NCBI GenBank assembly: GCA_002842145.1
Contig: PHCF01000004.1
Coordinates: 1 to 64,000, forward strand
Source: Betaproteobacteria bacterium HGW-Betaproteobacteria-6
Lineage (GTDB): Bacteria; Pseudomonadota; Gammaproteobacteria; Burkholderiales; Rhodocyclaceae
Length of the DNA stretch: 64,000 nucleotides
Reading direction: 5' to 3'
This document shows, piece by piece, positions 30,567-41,161 of the stretch. A program made the translations under genes and the position numbers. The notes under the pieces were generated by a model. It searched no databases, was not told the DNA's origin, and saw only the letters and a list, made by a program, of their open reading frames with translations. How positions within the stretch are numbered: the first letter of the stretch is position 1; each line of letters starts with the position of its first letter.

Positions 30567-31215
30567 CCTACCAGCCAGCGCGAAGGGCCGACCACGGTTG
30601 ACCGGAAACGCGTCAAGGAACTGGAGCGCGAGGTCAAAGAGCTCCGCAAAGCCAAGGAGATCCTCGTGCTGGCCGGCCCTACAGCGCAATCCTGAACAGC
30701 GCACCCAGAGAGTGCGGCGTGATGAGATGTTGATACCCGAAATCGAGCGCATCTGGCAGGCCAACCTGAAGGTCTATGGTGCCGACAAGGTCTGGCGACA
30801 ACTGAACCGTGAAGGCGTTGTGGTGGCCCGTTGTACGGTCGAGCGCCTCATGCAACGTCAAGGCTTGCGGGGTGTCGTGCGCGGCAAGGTGGTGCGCATC
30901 ACGATCAGCGACCACAAAGCGCCTTGCCCGCTGGATCGGGGCAATCGGCAGTTCAAGGCCGAGCGTCCCAATCAGTTGTGGGTCTCGGACTTCACCTATG
31001 TCTCGACCTGGCAAGGATGGCTATATGTGGCTTTTGTCATCGACGTTTTTGCCCGACGCATCGTCGGGTGGCGCGCGAGCAGTTCCATGCATACGGACTT
31101 CGTGCTCGATGCGCTGGAACAGGCGGCCGTACGTCCACCAGCCGAGTCCCGAGGAAGCCTTGATCGACCACTCGGGGCTCGCAGCATGTATTGATCCGAT
31201 ACGGCGAGCGAGTGG
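30567..31215 (+). pseudogene. IS3-family transposase remnant (orfA C-terminus + truncated/frameshifted orfB)
   Basis: orfA tail RKRVKELEREVKELRKAKEILVL; orfB YGADKVWRQLNREGVVVARCTVERLMQRQGLRG...RPNQLWVSDFTYVSTWQGWLYVAFVIDVFARRIVGW, DDE domain incomplete. Confidence 0.85.
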
Positions 31216-31233
31216 CCGAAGCCTGATTAAGAT

Positions 31234-32268
31234 TCAAGCAACGACAGGCTCATCGGAAACCTTAATTAATAGTTTTCCGGTATTAGTGCCTCTGAAGAGC
31301 TTATCCAGAGCGCTTGGCGCATTCTGAAGGCCTTCGACAATATCCAATCGATATTTCATGCGCCCCTGCAAAAACCATTGTGTCATATCATCATGCGCAA
31401 TGGCCCACCAGCGTGCGTCAGCTGCGTAATCAAGCACGATGAAGCCTTCTATCTTCGCCCGCTTCATTAGCAAATTGTAGATATTAGGTGGGGCGTAAGG
31501 CTTCTCGTCTGTGCCATATTGGGAAATGGCACCACACATGGCAATCCGTGCCTTCATGTTAATCTGGTCTAGCACAGCCTCCAGAGTCTCACCCCCGACA
31601 TTGTCAAAGAAAGTATCTATGCCGTTCGGACATGCTTCTCTTAGTGCGGTCTTGAGAGGTTGTTTTTTGTAATTAATAACTGCATCGGCACCCAACTCAT
31701 TCTTCAGCCAGGCGCACTTTTCTTCCGAACCAGCAATCGCAACTACACGACAGCCCAAAATTTTGCCAATCTGAACTGCTATGGAGCCCACTGCACCTGC
31801 GGCTCCCGATACCACCATCGTTTCCCCGAACTTTGGACGCAGCAAATCGACAATTCCAAAATATGCGGTCAGCCCGATATGCTCAAAAAGCCCAAAGCGT
31901 GCCGTCAGCGGCAAACGAGGATCCATTTCCACACGGGTAACAATGCCACTACCATCGGAAATCGAGTATTCCTCCCATCCGAATACGCCGGTGACAATAG
32001 CTCCGATGGGATACTGCAAATTATTCGACTTTTCTACGACACCCATCGTGAATCCGCGCATAACGTCGCCAAGCCTAACCGAAGGCATATAGCTATCCTG
32101 CTCACGCGCCCAAAGCCTAAGGGTAGGGTCGAGAGAAAGATAAATGGTTCGAATTAGGAACTCGTTCGCTCCTAGATCACGAACAACACTTTCTCGAATC
32201 TCAAAGTTTTCTGGCTTTAGATCACCAGTCGGTCGACTGATCAGATGCCACTGTTTATTGATCGGCAT
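31234..32268 (-). CDS. NADP-dependent oxidoreductase (zinc-free MDR / alkenal reductase type)
   Basis: VSGAAGAVGSIAVQIGKILGCRVVAIAGSEEKCAWLKNELGADAVINYK, DNVGGETLEAVL. Confidence 0.87.
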   Translation of the reverse strand: MPINKQWHLISRPTGDLKPENFEIRESVVRDLGANEFLIRTIYLSLDPTLRLWAREQDSYMPSVRLGDVMRGFTMGVVEKSNNLQYPIGAIVTGVFGWEEYSISDGSGIVTRVEMDPRLPLTARFGLFEHIGLTAYFGIVDLLRPKFGETMVVSGAAGAVGSIAVQIGKILGCRVVAIAGSEEKCAWLKNELGADAVINYKKQPLKTALREACPNGIDTFFDNVGGETLEAVLDQINMKARIAMCGAISQYGTDEKPYAPPNIYNLLMKRAKIEGFIVLDYAADARWWAIAHDDMTQWFLQGRMKYRLDIVEGLQNAPSALDKLFRGTNTGKLLIKVSDEPVVA

Positions 32269-32504
32269 AGTAAATTATCTCCATTTGTAATTGCTTATAA
32301 ATGCACTGCGGAATTAAAAAACAACCAACATCGAACATCACATTAACAAGACACAACTCAGAGATTGAAGCCAGAAAACACTCAAGCTTAGCAATCTAGA
32401 ATAGATTAAAACCCAAAAAAACCGCTCAATTTAGCAGCCCATAAAACCAAAATAAATTCGACATCAAAACCTTAAAAACAAAATAAAATTTAACACCATT
32501 AAAT

Positions 32505-32930
32505 TCAGACAGAACACTGTGGACCAGAACTACATTTAGGGCAAACCCGGCAAAAACTATTATTTAGAATATGGCCAGCAATAAGAGATATGCTGGAAAA
32601 AATAGTTATCAAATTATCTGAGTTTTCACCAATCAAGTCACCAACCCAAAAGGCCGCAAAAAACACCCCAAAAATGCCTATTGAAATTAACATCATAGGC
32701 AAAATACGTCGATGAAACCGGAAGCCTGGCAGAGCAGAAAACAAAGCGGGAATCGTCAGAAAAAACGCCAAATATTGATGGGTAACGCCATCATGCAAAA
32801 ATAGCGCTCCTGACACCGAAAAGGCTGCCAAGAGGACAGGTAAAGCGAGACAGTGCAGCAAACAAACCATTGACAGCACGACTCCTAATTGGTCCCACCT
32901 ATTTCTAATGCTTGAAAAATTAGAATACAT
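32505..32930 (-). CDS. MerC domain-containing membrane protein
   Basis: DQLGVVLSMVCLLHCLALPVLLA, HRRILPMMLISIG, Cys-rich C-terminus; AT-rich gene. Confidence 0.75.
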   Translation of the reverse strand: MYSNFSSIRNRWDQLGVVLSMVCLLHCLALPVLLAAFSVSGALFLHDGVTHQYLAFFLTIPALFSALPGFRFHRRILPMMLISIGIFGVFFAAFWVGDLIGENSDNLITIFSSISLIAGHILNNSFCRVCPKCSSGPQCSV

Positions 32931-32989
32931 ATATATATATTTATTACCAAATTATCGCAAAGGTATTTTTTGTTAATAATATTTTTTAG

Positions 32990-33757
32990 TTACTGAGCCG
33001 TATAACCACCATCTATTACTAGCTCGCTACCTGTCACGAACAATGCCTCGTCCGAAGCAAGGTACAAGATTGCATAAGCAATCTCTTTGGGATCTCCGAG
33101 TCGACCGATAGGGTGCAGCTTTTCCGCCAAGGGCCGTGTAGCCTTCAAATCCCCAAGACTAGCCAAGAAGTTCTCGACCATCGGAGTCCAGATATATCCG
33201 GGGTGGACGGTATTGACACGAATTTGATACTGCTCTTTCGCGCAATAAAGAGCGGCCGACTTGGAAAAAAGACGCACGCCCCCTTTGCTAGCGTTGTAGG
33301 CGGCAAGATTCGGATCTGCGACGATCCCCTCGACCGAAGATAAATTGATGATCGAGCCATTTCCGGTTTTCATCGCCGCAATGGCATGTTTGGTACCAAG
33401 AAATACGCCATCAAGGTTGACAGCCATAAGCTGTCGCCAACGCTCCAAAGTCTCGTATTCGGCATTGCCGTCAAGAGCCATGCCAGCGTTGTTGACAAGG
33501 ATATTCAGTGCTCCGAAGTTATCCTGGGTTGATTGAATCACTTTGATCCACTGCACTTCTTCGGTAACGTCATGGTGGAAAAATATCGCATTGCCACCAG
33601 CATCCCGAATCTCCTTGGCGACGCTCTCGCCTGCAACATCGTCGACGTCGGTCAATGCAACCTTAGCCCCCTCTTCGGCCAGCAGGATTGCTGTTGCTCG
33701 GCCAATGCCCTTTGCTGCACCAGTAACCAATGCCACTTTGTTGCGAACACGTTCCAT
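32990..33757 (-). CDS. SDR family NAD(P)-dependent alcohol dehydrogenase/oxidoreductase
   Basis: TGAAKGIG, NNAGMA, SS...YNASKGG, CDD-typical C-term DGGYTAQ. Confidence 0.88.
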   Translation of the reverse strand: MERVRNKVALVTGAAKGIGRATAILLAEEGAKVALTDVDDVAGESVAKEIRDAGGNAIFFHHDVTEEVQWIKVIQSTQDNFGALNILVNNAGMALDGNAEYETLERWRQLMAVNLDGVFLGTKHAIAAMKTGNGSIINLSSVEGIVADPNLAAYNASKGGVRLFSKSAALYCAKEQYQIRVNTVHPGYIWTPMVENFLASLGDLKATRPLAEKLHPIGRLGDPKEIAYAILYLASDEALFVTGSELVIDGGYTAQ

Positions 33758-33772
33758 GAAATATTCCTTTAT

Positions 33773-34963
33773 CTACAGTTTTTCGAAAATTGTCACGTTG
33801 GCCATCCCCCCACCTTCGCACATGGACTGGAGACCATATCGCCCTCCACGCTTATGCAGGGCATGGATCAACGTGCTTGCCAACTTCGTACCTGATGCTC
33901 CCAATGGATGCCCAAGCGCGATGGCGCCACCGTTGACATTCAAGCGTCCGGGATCAGCCCCGGTTGCTTGTAGCCAGGCCAGAGGAATAGATGCAAAGGC
34001 TTCATTTATTTCAAAGAGGTCAATATCATTGATCTTCAGCCCAGCCTTTTCCAAAGCTCGAGCTGTGGCTGGAATTGGGGCCTCAAGCATGATCACTGGA
34101 TCGTGTCCAAAAACGCTGAGGTGATGGACCCGTGCCAAAGGCTTTACACCCAAAACTTTCAGGGCGCGCTCGCTCACTACCAACACGCCACTGGCTCCGT
34201 CGCAAATTTGACTACTATTGGCGGCGGTACAACGCCCACCTTCCGCCATTAACTTGACGCTGGAAATACCTTCAAGCGATGCATCAAATCGGATTCCTTC
34301 ATCGATCAGATGAAGCTCCTCAGATGATTCGACACCAGCGCTTTTCACTGAAACCGGTAAAATTTCATCAGTAAAGAATCCAGCTTTTGTAGCTGCAATG
34401 GCGCGCTGGTGACTTTGATATGCAAATTGATCTAGTTGCTCTCGACTCAACTCGTATTTGCGAGCAACCATTTCAGCACCAGTAAACTGGCTGAACTCAC
34501 CAACCCCCGGATAGCGAAGCTCCATCCCCGGACTGAAATAGAAACCCATCCCGTTCTTTTTTGCCAAAGTGGAAGGAGTAAACATGGGAACCCGACTCAT
34601 GCTTTCTACCCCAGCGGCAATAACAACATCCATTGTTCCGGACATAACTGCTTGTGCAGCAAATTGGAGTGCTTGCTGCGATGATCCGCACTGGCGATCG
34701 ATTGAGCATGCAGAAACCGATTCCGGCAAGTTCGATGCAAGGACCACGTTCCGTGCAACGTTGTTCGATTGCTCGCCCGCTTGGCTAACACAACCCAAAA
34801 TCACATCCTCAACCAACGCCGGATCACAATCAGCATGGGCGACCAAACCATTCAAAAGGTGTGCTGCAAGGTCGACGGGATGCCACCCAGAGAGCCGACC
34901 ACCTCGACGCCCACCTGCTGTCCTCAGTGCCGCAACTATGTAAGCTTCTGCCACGTTTTTCAC
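33773..34963 (-). CDS. Thiolase (acetyl-CoA acyltransferase)
   Basis: SACSIDRQCGSSQQALQFAAQAVMSG active Cys; NVNGGAIALGHPLGASGTK; SMCEGGGMANVTIFE. Confidence 0.9.
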   Translation of the reverse strand: MKNVAEAYIVAALRTAGGRRGGRLSGWHPVDLAAHLLNGLVAHADCDPALVEDVILGCVSQAGEQSNNVARNVVLASNLPESVSACSIDRQCGSSQQALQFAAQAVMSGTMDVVIAAGVESMSRVPMFTPSTLAKKNGMGFYFSPGMELRYPGVGEFSQFTGAEMVARKYELSREQLDQFAYQSHQRAIAATKAGFFTDEILPVSVKSAGVESSEELHLIDEGIRFDASLEGISSVKLMAEGGRCTAANSSQICDGASGVLVVSERALKVLGVKPLARVHHLSVFGHDPVIMLEAPIPATARALEKAGLKINDIDLFEINEAFASIPLAWLQATGADPGRLNVNGGAIALGHPLGASGTKLASTLIHALHKRGGRYGLQSMCEGGGMANVTIFEKL

Positions 34964-34969
34964 TCCTTA

Positions 34970-36982
34970 TTAGGCGACAGTCGACCGCCATTGATAATCT
35001 TTCGACTCCTCAGCAAAACGAACAAAATAGTCGATCGCTTCCGGATTCTTCATCGCATCTCGGCTTGCAGCCTTTTCCAAAGGCGTCCCCATTAATATCT
35101 TGCGGACAGGAACCTCCATTTTCTTGGCAGTGAGCGTATAAGGCACGGCATCGATGGCGTACATGCGGTCCGGTACGTGCCGAGGACTGCAGTCGGCACG
35201 CAAACGAGATGTAATTGCCGCGACCAATGCTGCATCAAGCACTACGCCAGGCTTAAGTGACACGAACAAGGGCATGAAAAAATTCCCCCCTGGCAGTTCG
35301 CAGCAAACAACCAAGCTATCTGCCACACCTTCCACTTGTTCCACTGCCCGATATATCTCAGCAGTCCCAATACGAACACCGTAGCGATTCAATGTGGAGT
35401 CCGAACGCCCCTTGATGTAGCAACCCCCACGGGCATTTATTCTGATGAAATCGCCATGACGCCAAACATCCTTGAAAACATCAAAGTACGACTCGTGATA
35501 GCGTCTGCCGTCCACATCATTCCAAAAGCTGATGGGCATCGATGGAAATGGGCTAGTGACGACAAGTTCCCCAACCTCATCTACGAGATCCTTGCCATCA
35601 TCGCTCCAGGCGCGAACATCCATCCCAAGGCAACGACACTGGATTTCACCCGCGTACACCGGCAAGACAGGAACAGAACCAACAAAAGCACCGGCTACCT
35701 CGGTGCCACCTGATTGCGAGGTCAGCCAAAGGTCTGGCTTCACACAATCGTAGAACCAAGAGAATGTTTCGGGCGTGGCAGGAGCACCTGAGACAAATAT
35801 CGATTCAATGCGACTCACATCGAAATGGTCGCCAGGTCTCAATCCAGCTTTTTCAAGTACTTGCACATACGTTGGACTAGCACCAAACGAAGTCACGCCA
35901 GTCTGTTCTGCAATCTTCCATAGCAGCTCTGGCCCCGGGTGTGTCGGGCTTCCGTCATAAAGAACGATTGCCGAACCAGTCAATAGAGCCCCAAGCAGCA
36001 TGTTGAACATGACCCAACCAGTGGTGGTGTAGAAGAACATCACCGACTCAGGACCCAGGTTGACGTGGAAATGCATCATTTTCAGATGCTCCATCAACAC
36101 ACCCACGTGGCTATGCACAATCGCCTTGGGCAACCCAGTTGTCCCGGATGAGAACAAAATCCACAGCGGATGATCACAACCGACTCGCTCGTAATTGAAT
36201 GATTCACGAGGGATGTCAGGATGTCGCATCAGGTCTGGCCAGGCGATGCTGTTGGAGATTTCTTGCGAAGTGGTATTCGCATTTCCCAGACAGGCACACC
36301 ACACGACCTGCTGTAGAGATGGAAGTGCGTTAATGATTTGTCGAACTTCGCTCTCTCGACGGAAGTCCTTTCCGCCAAAACGATAGCCATCAGACGCAAA
36401 AAGTACTTTCGGCTCGATTTGCGAAAAACGCTCAATAACTGTTTTGACCCCGAATTCAGGCGCCGCAGAGGACCATACTGCACCAATAGCAATCGTGGCC
36501 AGCATTGCCACGGCCGTCTCCGGAATATTGGGCATGTACGAGACAACCCGATCACCAGGAACAACCCCCATCGACCGCAACTGTGTGGCTACGATCCGAA
36601 CCTGCCGGCCCAATTCACCCCAAGTCATGGCAGCAAATGGACGGAACTCAGTTCCGTGGTGGATGACCGTACGGTCGCTGGCCGATGCTTCAAAACGCAA
36701 CATATGCTCAGCGTAGTTCAGGAGACTTCCCTCGAACCATTTTGCCCCCGGCATTACCCGACGATCGAGGACATGCAGGTAGGGAGTGGAAGACTGAACG
36801 TCAAAATACTCCCATAATGAACCCCAAAAATCTTCTATATTCGTAACCGACCAACGACGTAATGTCTCGTAATCCTCGAAGACGAGAGCACGCGTTTTTT
36901 CAAGCCAGCGCATGTACTGCGAAAGATTGGAGCCTTTCGAAAAGTCATCACTGGGACTCCATAGCAACTGTCCTTCTTGCAT
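34970..36982 (-). CDS. Acetoacetate-CoA ligase family; candidate beta-keto-acid (benzoylacetate-like) CoA ligase
   Basis: LWILFSSGTTGLPKAIVHSHVG; ANL superfamily, ~670 aa with AACS-type N-term; linked to carboxylase genes and thiolase. Confidence 0.85.
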   Translation of the reverse strand: MQEGQLLWSPSDDFSKGSNLSQYMRWLEKTRALVFEDYETLRRWSVTNIEDFWGSLWEYFDVQSSTPYLHVLDRRVMPGAKWFEGSLLNYAEHMLRFEASASDRTVIHHGTEFRPFAAMTWGELGRQVRIVATQLRSMGVVPGDRVVSYMPNIPETAVAMLATIAIGAVWSSAAPEFGVKTVIERFSQIEPKVLFASDGYRFGGKDFRRESEVRQIINALPSLQQVVWCACLGNANTTSQEISNSIAWPDLMRHPDIPRESFNYERVGCDHPLWILFSSGTTGLPKAIVHSHVGVLMEHLKMMHFHVNLGPESVMFFYTTTGWVMFNMLLGALLTGSAIVLYDGSPTHPGPELLWKIAEQTGVTSFGASPTYVQVLEKAGLRPGDHFDVSRIESIFVSGAPATPETFSWFYDCVKPDLWLTSQSGGTEVAGAFVGSVPVLPVYAGEIQCRCLGMDVRAWSDDGKDLVDEVGELVVTSPFPSMPISFWNDVDGRRYHESYFDVFKDVWRHGDFIRINARGGCYIKGRSDSTLNRYGVRIGTAEIYRAVEQVEGVADSLVVCCELPGGNFFMPLFVSLKPGVVLDAALVAAITSRLRADCSPRHVPDRMYAIDAVPYTLTAKKMEVPVRKILMGTPLEKAASRDAMKNPEAIDYFVRFAEESKDYQWRSTVA

Positions 36983-37026
36983 TAACCAATTCCTCTCATT
37001 GACGTTCGGCCTAGCGGAACGGCGGC

Positions 37027-37932
37027 TCAGCGCAAAGCTGATAAGCGTTCAAGCACGTGTTCAGGATTTTCATCTGCCGGAATCTCAAGGAAAACGAAGC
37101 CGCCATCCGGGCGCCTGGGCCCCGCTTCACCGCTCCAGAAGGCCTTAGACACCGACAAACCGAGCGGAACGCCAGGTACGCTGTGCGGTGCTATCCAGAA
37201 ATCTGGGCCGGACAAAGATTCGATGGCAGATCCAGTCGGAACTTTGATACCAAGCGCCCAACGATAGTGATCCGACAAATTCAAAAGCGGCTTGTAGAGG
37301 TCAACCACCTCCTGGCTGCTTGGTTCGCTTTCGCTGCTTTCTTCAAGCAGCAAGATATCGATGCCGGCATCCGAAAAACCACGCAAAAAGTCTGCGATGT
37401 ACACGGCTGCTGAATCGATAGCATCCATGTCAATCACTGCCGCCTGCCTTAGGCGCTTGTGTGCAGCAATTTCTTGATCAAGCGAATCGACAATATCTAT
37501 CTCTACAGCAATCTTTTCCCCCGGGAATGCCTGTGCATGGGCCAGAGAAACCCAAACAGCAGGAGACGGTAAAACCAGCGCAAGAGGAGTTTTCGGAAAG
37601 CAAGCACGTAGCCCGGTCGACAAATCGACAAGATGCTTTCGCAGGGCAGGATCGGCAAGCAGTGTGCGCAGTGCAAAACCAGGCCGCTGCTTTGCTCCCA
37701 TGGCCTCGACCAACTTGGGATTTTCCGAGAGCCATTGAATAACCACCGCCGCAACTGGCAAAGAAACCACATCTGTCGGCAGCAAGCCAGCTGCCTTACG
37801 CTGCCAATTGATCAGTTGGTCGACCTCTAGCCAAGGCACCTTCCCGCCGCTAAGCAGCTTACCCGCATAATTTCCGTACTCGATCCAAAGCAGACCGGAA
37901 GGCTGTACAAGACGTTCGGTAAAGGAGTTCAT
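37027..37932 (-). CDS. Uncharacterised ~33 kDa protein; candidate acetophenone-carboxylase epsilon (Apc5)-like subunit
   Basis: Position in operon and size; start at MNSFTERLVQPSGLLWIEYGNYA. Confidence 0.5.
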   Translation of the reverse strand: MNSFTERLVQPSGLLWIEYGNYAGKLLSGGKVPWLEVDQLINWQRKAAGLLPTDVVSLPVAAVVIQWLSENPKLVEAMGAKQRPGFALRTLLADPALRKHLVDLSTGLRACFPKTPLALVLPSPAVWVSLAHAQAFPGEKIAVEIDIVDSLDQEIAAHKRLRQAAVIDMDAIDSAAVYIADFLRGFSDAGIDILLLEESSESEPSSQEVVDLYKPLLNLSDHYRWALGIKVPTGSAIESLSGPDFWIAPHSVPGVPLGLSVSKAFWSGEAGPRRPDGGFVFLEIPADENPEHVLERLSALR

Positions 37933-37939
37933 GATCGTA

Positions 37940-38791
37940 TCAAATGGCAGTAAAGCCACCATCAACAGCTAATTCCGCACCGGTCACCCAACGCGCAGCA
38001 TCCGAAGCCAGATAGAGCGCCGCTAGTGCAATATCGACAGGTTCGCCGAGAAATCCAATTGGATGGGCTGCAACAAATTCACTTTTCGCAGAGTCGAGGT
38101 CTGGAACCAGCTTGAAATCAACATATTGTTGCAGCACCTGCTGGCCCATCTCGGTCTTTACCAAGCCGGGATGGATTGAGTTGCAGCGAATTCCCAGGCC
38201 AAGTTGACCGCACTCGACTGCAACTGATTTAGTGAGAAGGCGAACAGCACCTTTTGAAGCAACATACGCCCCCAATCCCGTGAATCCGACGAGGCCGCCA
38301 ATGGAGGACAAATTGATAATCGAACCGCCATTGCCAGCCGCGCCCCCGGGACGCATTGCACGCATTGCGTGCTTGCATCCAAGGAACACTCCCGTCACGT
38401 TCACGTCAAGAATGCGTCTAAAATCCTCGACTCGGGTATCGGTCAAAAATTGAAACAATTCAATACCCGCGTTGTTCACGAGCACATCGAGACCACCGAA
38501 GCGTTGAAGTGTTGTGGCCAAGACTGACTCCCAGTTGGCCTCATCTGCTGCATCAAGTCGCATAAACTCGGCCACGCCTCCGAATGAAGCGATTTTCTCT
38601 ACCGTTTGACGACCCTGCTCCTCATTAATATCAGTCACCATGACATTGGCACCTGCCGAAGCGAAAGCAAGCGCAATTTCCGCACCGATACCCCGCGCCC
38701 CACCGCTGATCAGCGCCACTCTACCGGCAAGGCTAAAGGCCTTCATGGCTTCGGAACTATTGGGCACCCGCCCTTTATCCAGAGAATTCAT
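37940..38791 (-). CDS. SDR family oxidoreductase
   Basis: SGGARGIGAEIALAFASAGANVMVTDI, NNAGIEL, YVASKGAVRLLTKS, DGGFTAI. Confidence 0.88.
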   Translation of the reverse strand: MNSLDKGRVPNSSEAMKAFSLAGRVALISGGARGIGAEIALAFASAGANVMVTDINEEQGRQTVEKIASFGGVAEFMRLDAADEANWESVLATTLQRFGGLDVLVNNAGIELFQFLTDTRVEDFRRILDVNVTGVFLGCKHAMRAMRPGGAAGNGGSIINLSSIGGLVGFTGLGAYVASKGAVRLLTKSVAVECGQLGLGIRCNSIHPGLVKTEMGQQVLQQYVDFKLVPDLDSAKSEFVAAHPIGFLGEPVDIALAALYLASDAARWVTGAELAVDGGFTAI

Positions 38792-38858
38792 TTTGTCTCC
38801 TTTATTATTTGAGATGCTCTAGGGGCTATTCCCCCTAGGCACCAAATTTCCAGCCGGT

Positions 38859-41120
38859 TCAAACGCCAAACTTGGCGAGTTCTAATCGAGCTCGAGAGAG
38901 TTCTGCCTGTAGTTCGCCAATCAGAACGTCTTTCGGATTCGGCATGAACATGCTGTTCAGCTTGTCGCCATCCATCCGAATGCGCTGCCCGTTGGACACG
39001 CCATAAATGACATTTCGGTCATCCCAGGAGCCAAAATAAGGCAAATATGCAGGCGGCTCAGCTGTGTTCCATTCCTGGATGAAGTCATCAAAAGACTTAC
39101 CGCGAGCAATTCGGGCGCGCCGCTCAGCTTCCCGCAACTCCTTGGTCGCAATCTCATCCACAAAATGCGTAACAGGATCGATAATCACCTTGTAGATATC
39201 GAGTGCCGTTTCGTGAGAAATCAGCTCCTCTTCGAGATCCTTGGCAACCAATGCAGGATCGCGCAATAGCACATCGCCATAGCCGCTACCGCCGCCCTGA
39301 CAGATCATGTACACCTCACCAGGTTGAACCAGTTCGAATGTCATGCCCATGTCATGGGTGCTATAAGTTGCTCCCTCAATCGGTTGGTTGTTCATCAAAT
39401 CGATGATGTCGAAATTGATGTTTTCCGGTGCAGACTTCAATTTCTCGAAAATATCGATGTTACGAATCTTGCACAACGGATAAACGGGGGGCCCATAGCC
39501 GCCAAAAAGCGGTTGGGACGGGGTAAACACGGAGCCAGTACATCCGGTCATGAATCCCCAGAAGCCAGTGCCTCGCGTCGTGGCAATCTGCTCATAGCCC
39601 AGACCACCACGATACATACCAAAGCCGACACGGTCCTTAGCGAGCGTGAACGCGCCCAGACGAACAATGGGAATTTCTTCCTCAATCAGTTCCATTTCAC
39701 CGATGTCACACATTGCTGCAAACGGCGGAGAAATTGAGTGCTCGCCATCGGCGTTGGCACGACCGCCCTGGCCATTGCCATTGATATCCGCACAGAAGTT
39801 TCCTACTTGCTCGGTATGCTGAGTCAATCCACCATAGATAAGCGTTGCCGGTTGATCATATTGAGGCGCAACGATTGACGTGTATCGGTGCGGCAGCATA
39901 TAGCTGAGCTTCGCCATAGGAATGGTTGGCAAAGTCATTGCCTTAAACAAGGGAATTAGACTCATGGCCTGAGGCGTATCAAACGACCCGTTAAGCACTG
40001 ATTTTTCATCGAAGATGAAATCCATCGGTGACAAAATCGACAGGGTTTGCGGCAAATCCGGCCAAATATTCTGAAGGAAGCACGTCAGCAAGATGGTCTT
40101 GAAGGACGCTTGATTGGTATTGATCGAGCGATTCAGAAACTCCGGTGACGATCCCCTAAAGTCCAACAACATCCGGTCGCCCTTGACCGTAACGGCAAGG
40201 TTGAACTTCATTAAGACGTTTTCACGCAAGGTCGAATCGGGAAAAGCAACCACTCGGGTAGTGCCATCGGGCAATTCGGCAATGCGCCGACGCACCTCGA
40301 CCTCAACGTCCTCTAGATTCTTCCTAAGCGTCCCGATTAGTGCTTCTTCACCAAACTCCTCCAACACCTTCAGCACGCGCTCTCGCAGTCGCAACACTGA
40401 GTGGAGTTTGACTTTCATATCTTCATACTGAAGTTTCGGGTCGCGCACCGAGTTCTGCAGGAAAGTTTGAAGATCGCGCCGAATCTGGAAATTTTCGATG
40501 ATTTTGAAAGGCGACATTTTTAGCCCTTCATCGAACTTGCTTTCTGCTGCTGCAGGCATGCCGCCAGGCTCGCAGGCTCCGTTCTCCCCTTCGTGAATTG
40601 TTGCCGAAAGCCAAGCGACCAACTTGCCTTTCCAGAACAGGGGAACAATCGTCGATTGGTCGGTATTATGAATCCCGCCGTAACGGGCATCATTGTGAAT
40701 AAAACCATCGCCATCACGAATTCCGACTGTAGGATCATCCTTCCAATACTTGGAAATAAACTTGATCGGATAGTGACAGCAGCCGGCAAAGCCCACGACG
40801 CCGTGGGGAGAGATCATTGACAGGTCGCCATTCGCGGTGAAAATGGCAGCGACAATATCGCCCCATTTGGCCCCCGGAGCGGCCCCCATCTGTTCAATCA
40901 TGGTGTTGCTCTCGTCGAGAGCAGCTAGTAGGCGACCGCGAACTTCATTGACCAGATGCGGATCCATGCCTTTTGAGAGAACGGATTCCTCCATCTCATT
41001 GCGAGCCCCAACCCGATGGTCTTCCATAATTTCTGGGTCAGGCGCATGAAACAGGGTGTTCTCTTCGAGAAATTTGGCGAGAACTTTTTGCTCGTCGAAT
41101 GCATTGCTAACGTTAGTCAT
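38859..41120 (-). CDS. Hydantoinase B/oxoprolinase family; ketone (acetone/acetophenone) carboxylase HyuB-type subunit
   Basis: HyuB family features (GGIHNTDQSTIVPLFWKGKLVAWLSATIHEGE; FRGSSPEFLNRSINTN); followed by SDR and Apc5-like ORF. Confidence 0.82.
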   Translation of the reverse strand: MTNVSNAFDEQKVLAKFLEENTLFHAPDPEIMEDHRVGARNEMEESVLSKGMDPHLVNEVRGRLLAALDESNTMIEQMGAAPGAKWGDIVAAIFTANGDLSMISPHGVVGFAGCCHYPIKFISKYWKDDPTVGIRDGDGFIHNDARYGGIHNTDQSTIVPLFWKGKLVAWLSATIHEGENGACEPGGMPAAAESKFDEGLKMSPFKIIENFQIRRDLQTFLQNSVRDPKLQYEDMKVKLHSVLRLRERVLKVLEEFGEEALIGTLRKNLEDVEVEVRRRIAELPDGTTRVVAFPDSTLRENVLMKFNLAVTVKGDRMLLDFRGSSPEFLNRSINTNQASFKTILLTCFLQNIWPDLPQTLSILSPMDFIFDEKSVLNGSFDTPQAMSLIPLFKAMTLPTIPMAKLSYMLPHRYTSIVAPQYDQPATLIYGGLTQHTEQVGNFCADINGNGQGGRANADGEHSISPPFAAMCDIGEMELIEEEIPIVRLGAFTLAKDRVGFGMYRGGLGYEQIATTRGTGFWGFMTGCTGSVFTPSQPLFGGYGPPVYPLCKIRNIDIFEKLKSAPENINFDIIDLMNNQPIEGATYSTHDMGMTFELVQPGEVYMICQGGGSGYGDVLLRDPALVAKDLEEELISHETALDIYKVIIDPVTHFVDEIATKELREAERRARIARGKSFDDFIQEWNTAEPPAYLPYFGSWDDRNVIYGVSNGQRIRMDGDKLNSMFMPNPKDVLIGELQAELSRARLELAKFGV

Positions 41121-41161
41121 GATTTGCTATTTGCCTCCTAATTCTTGAATTTGTACTTGGC

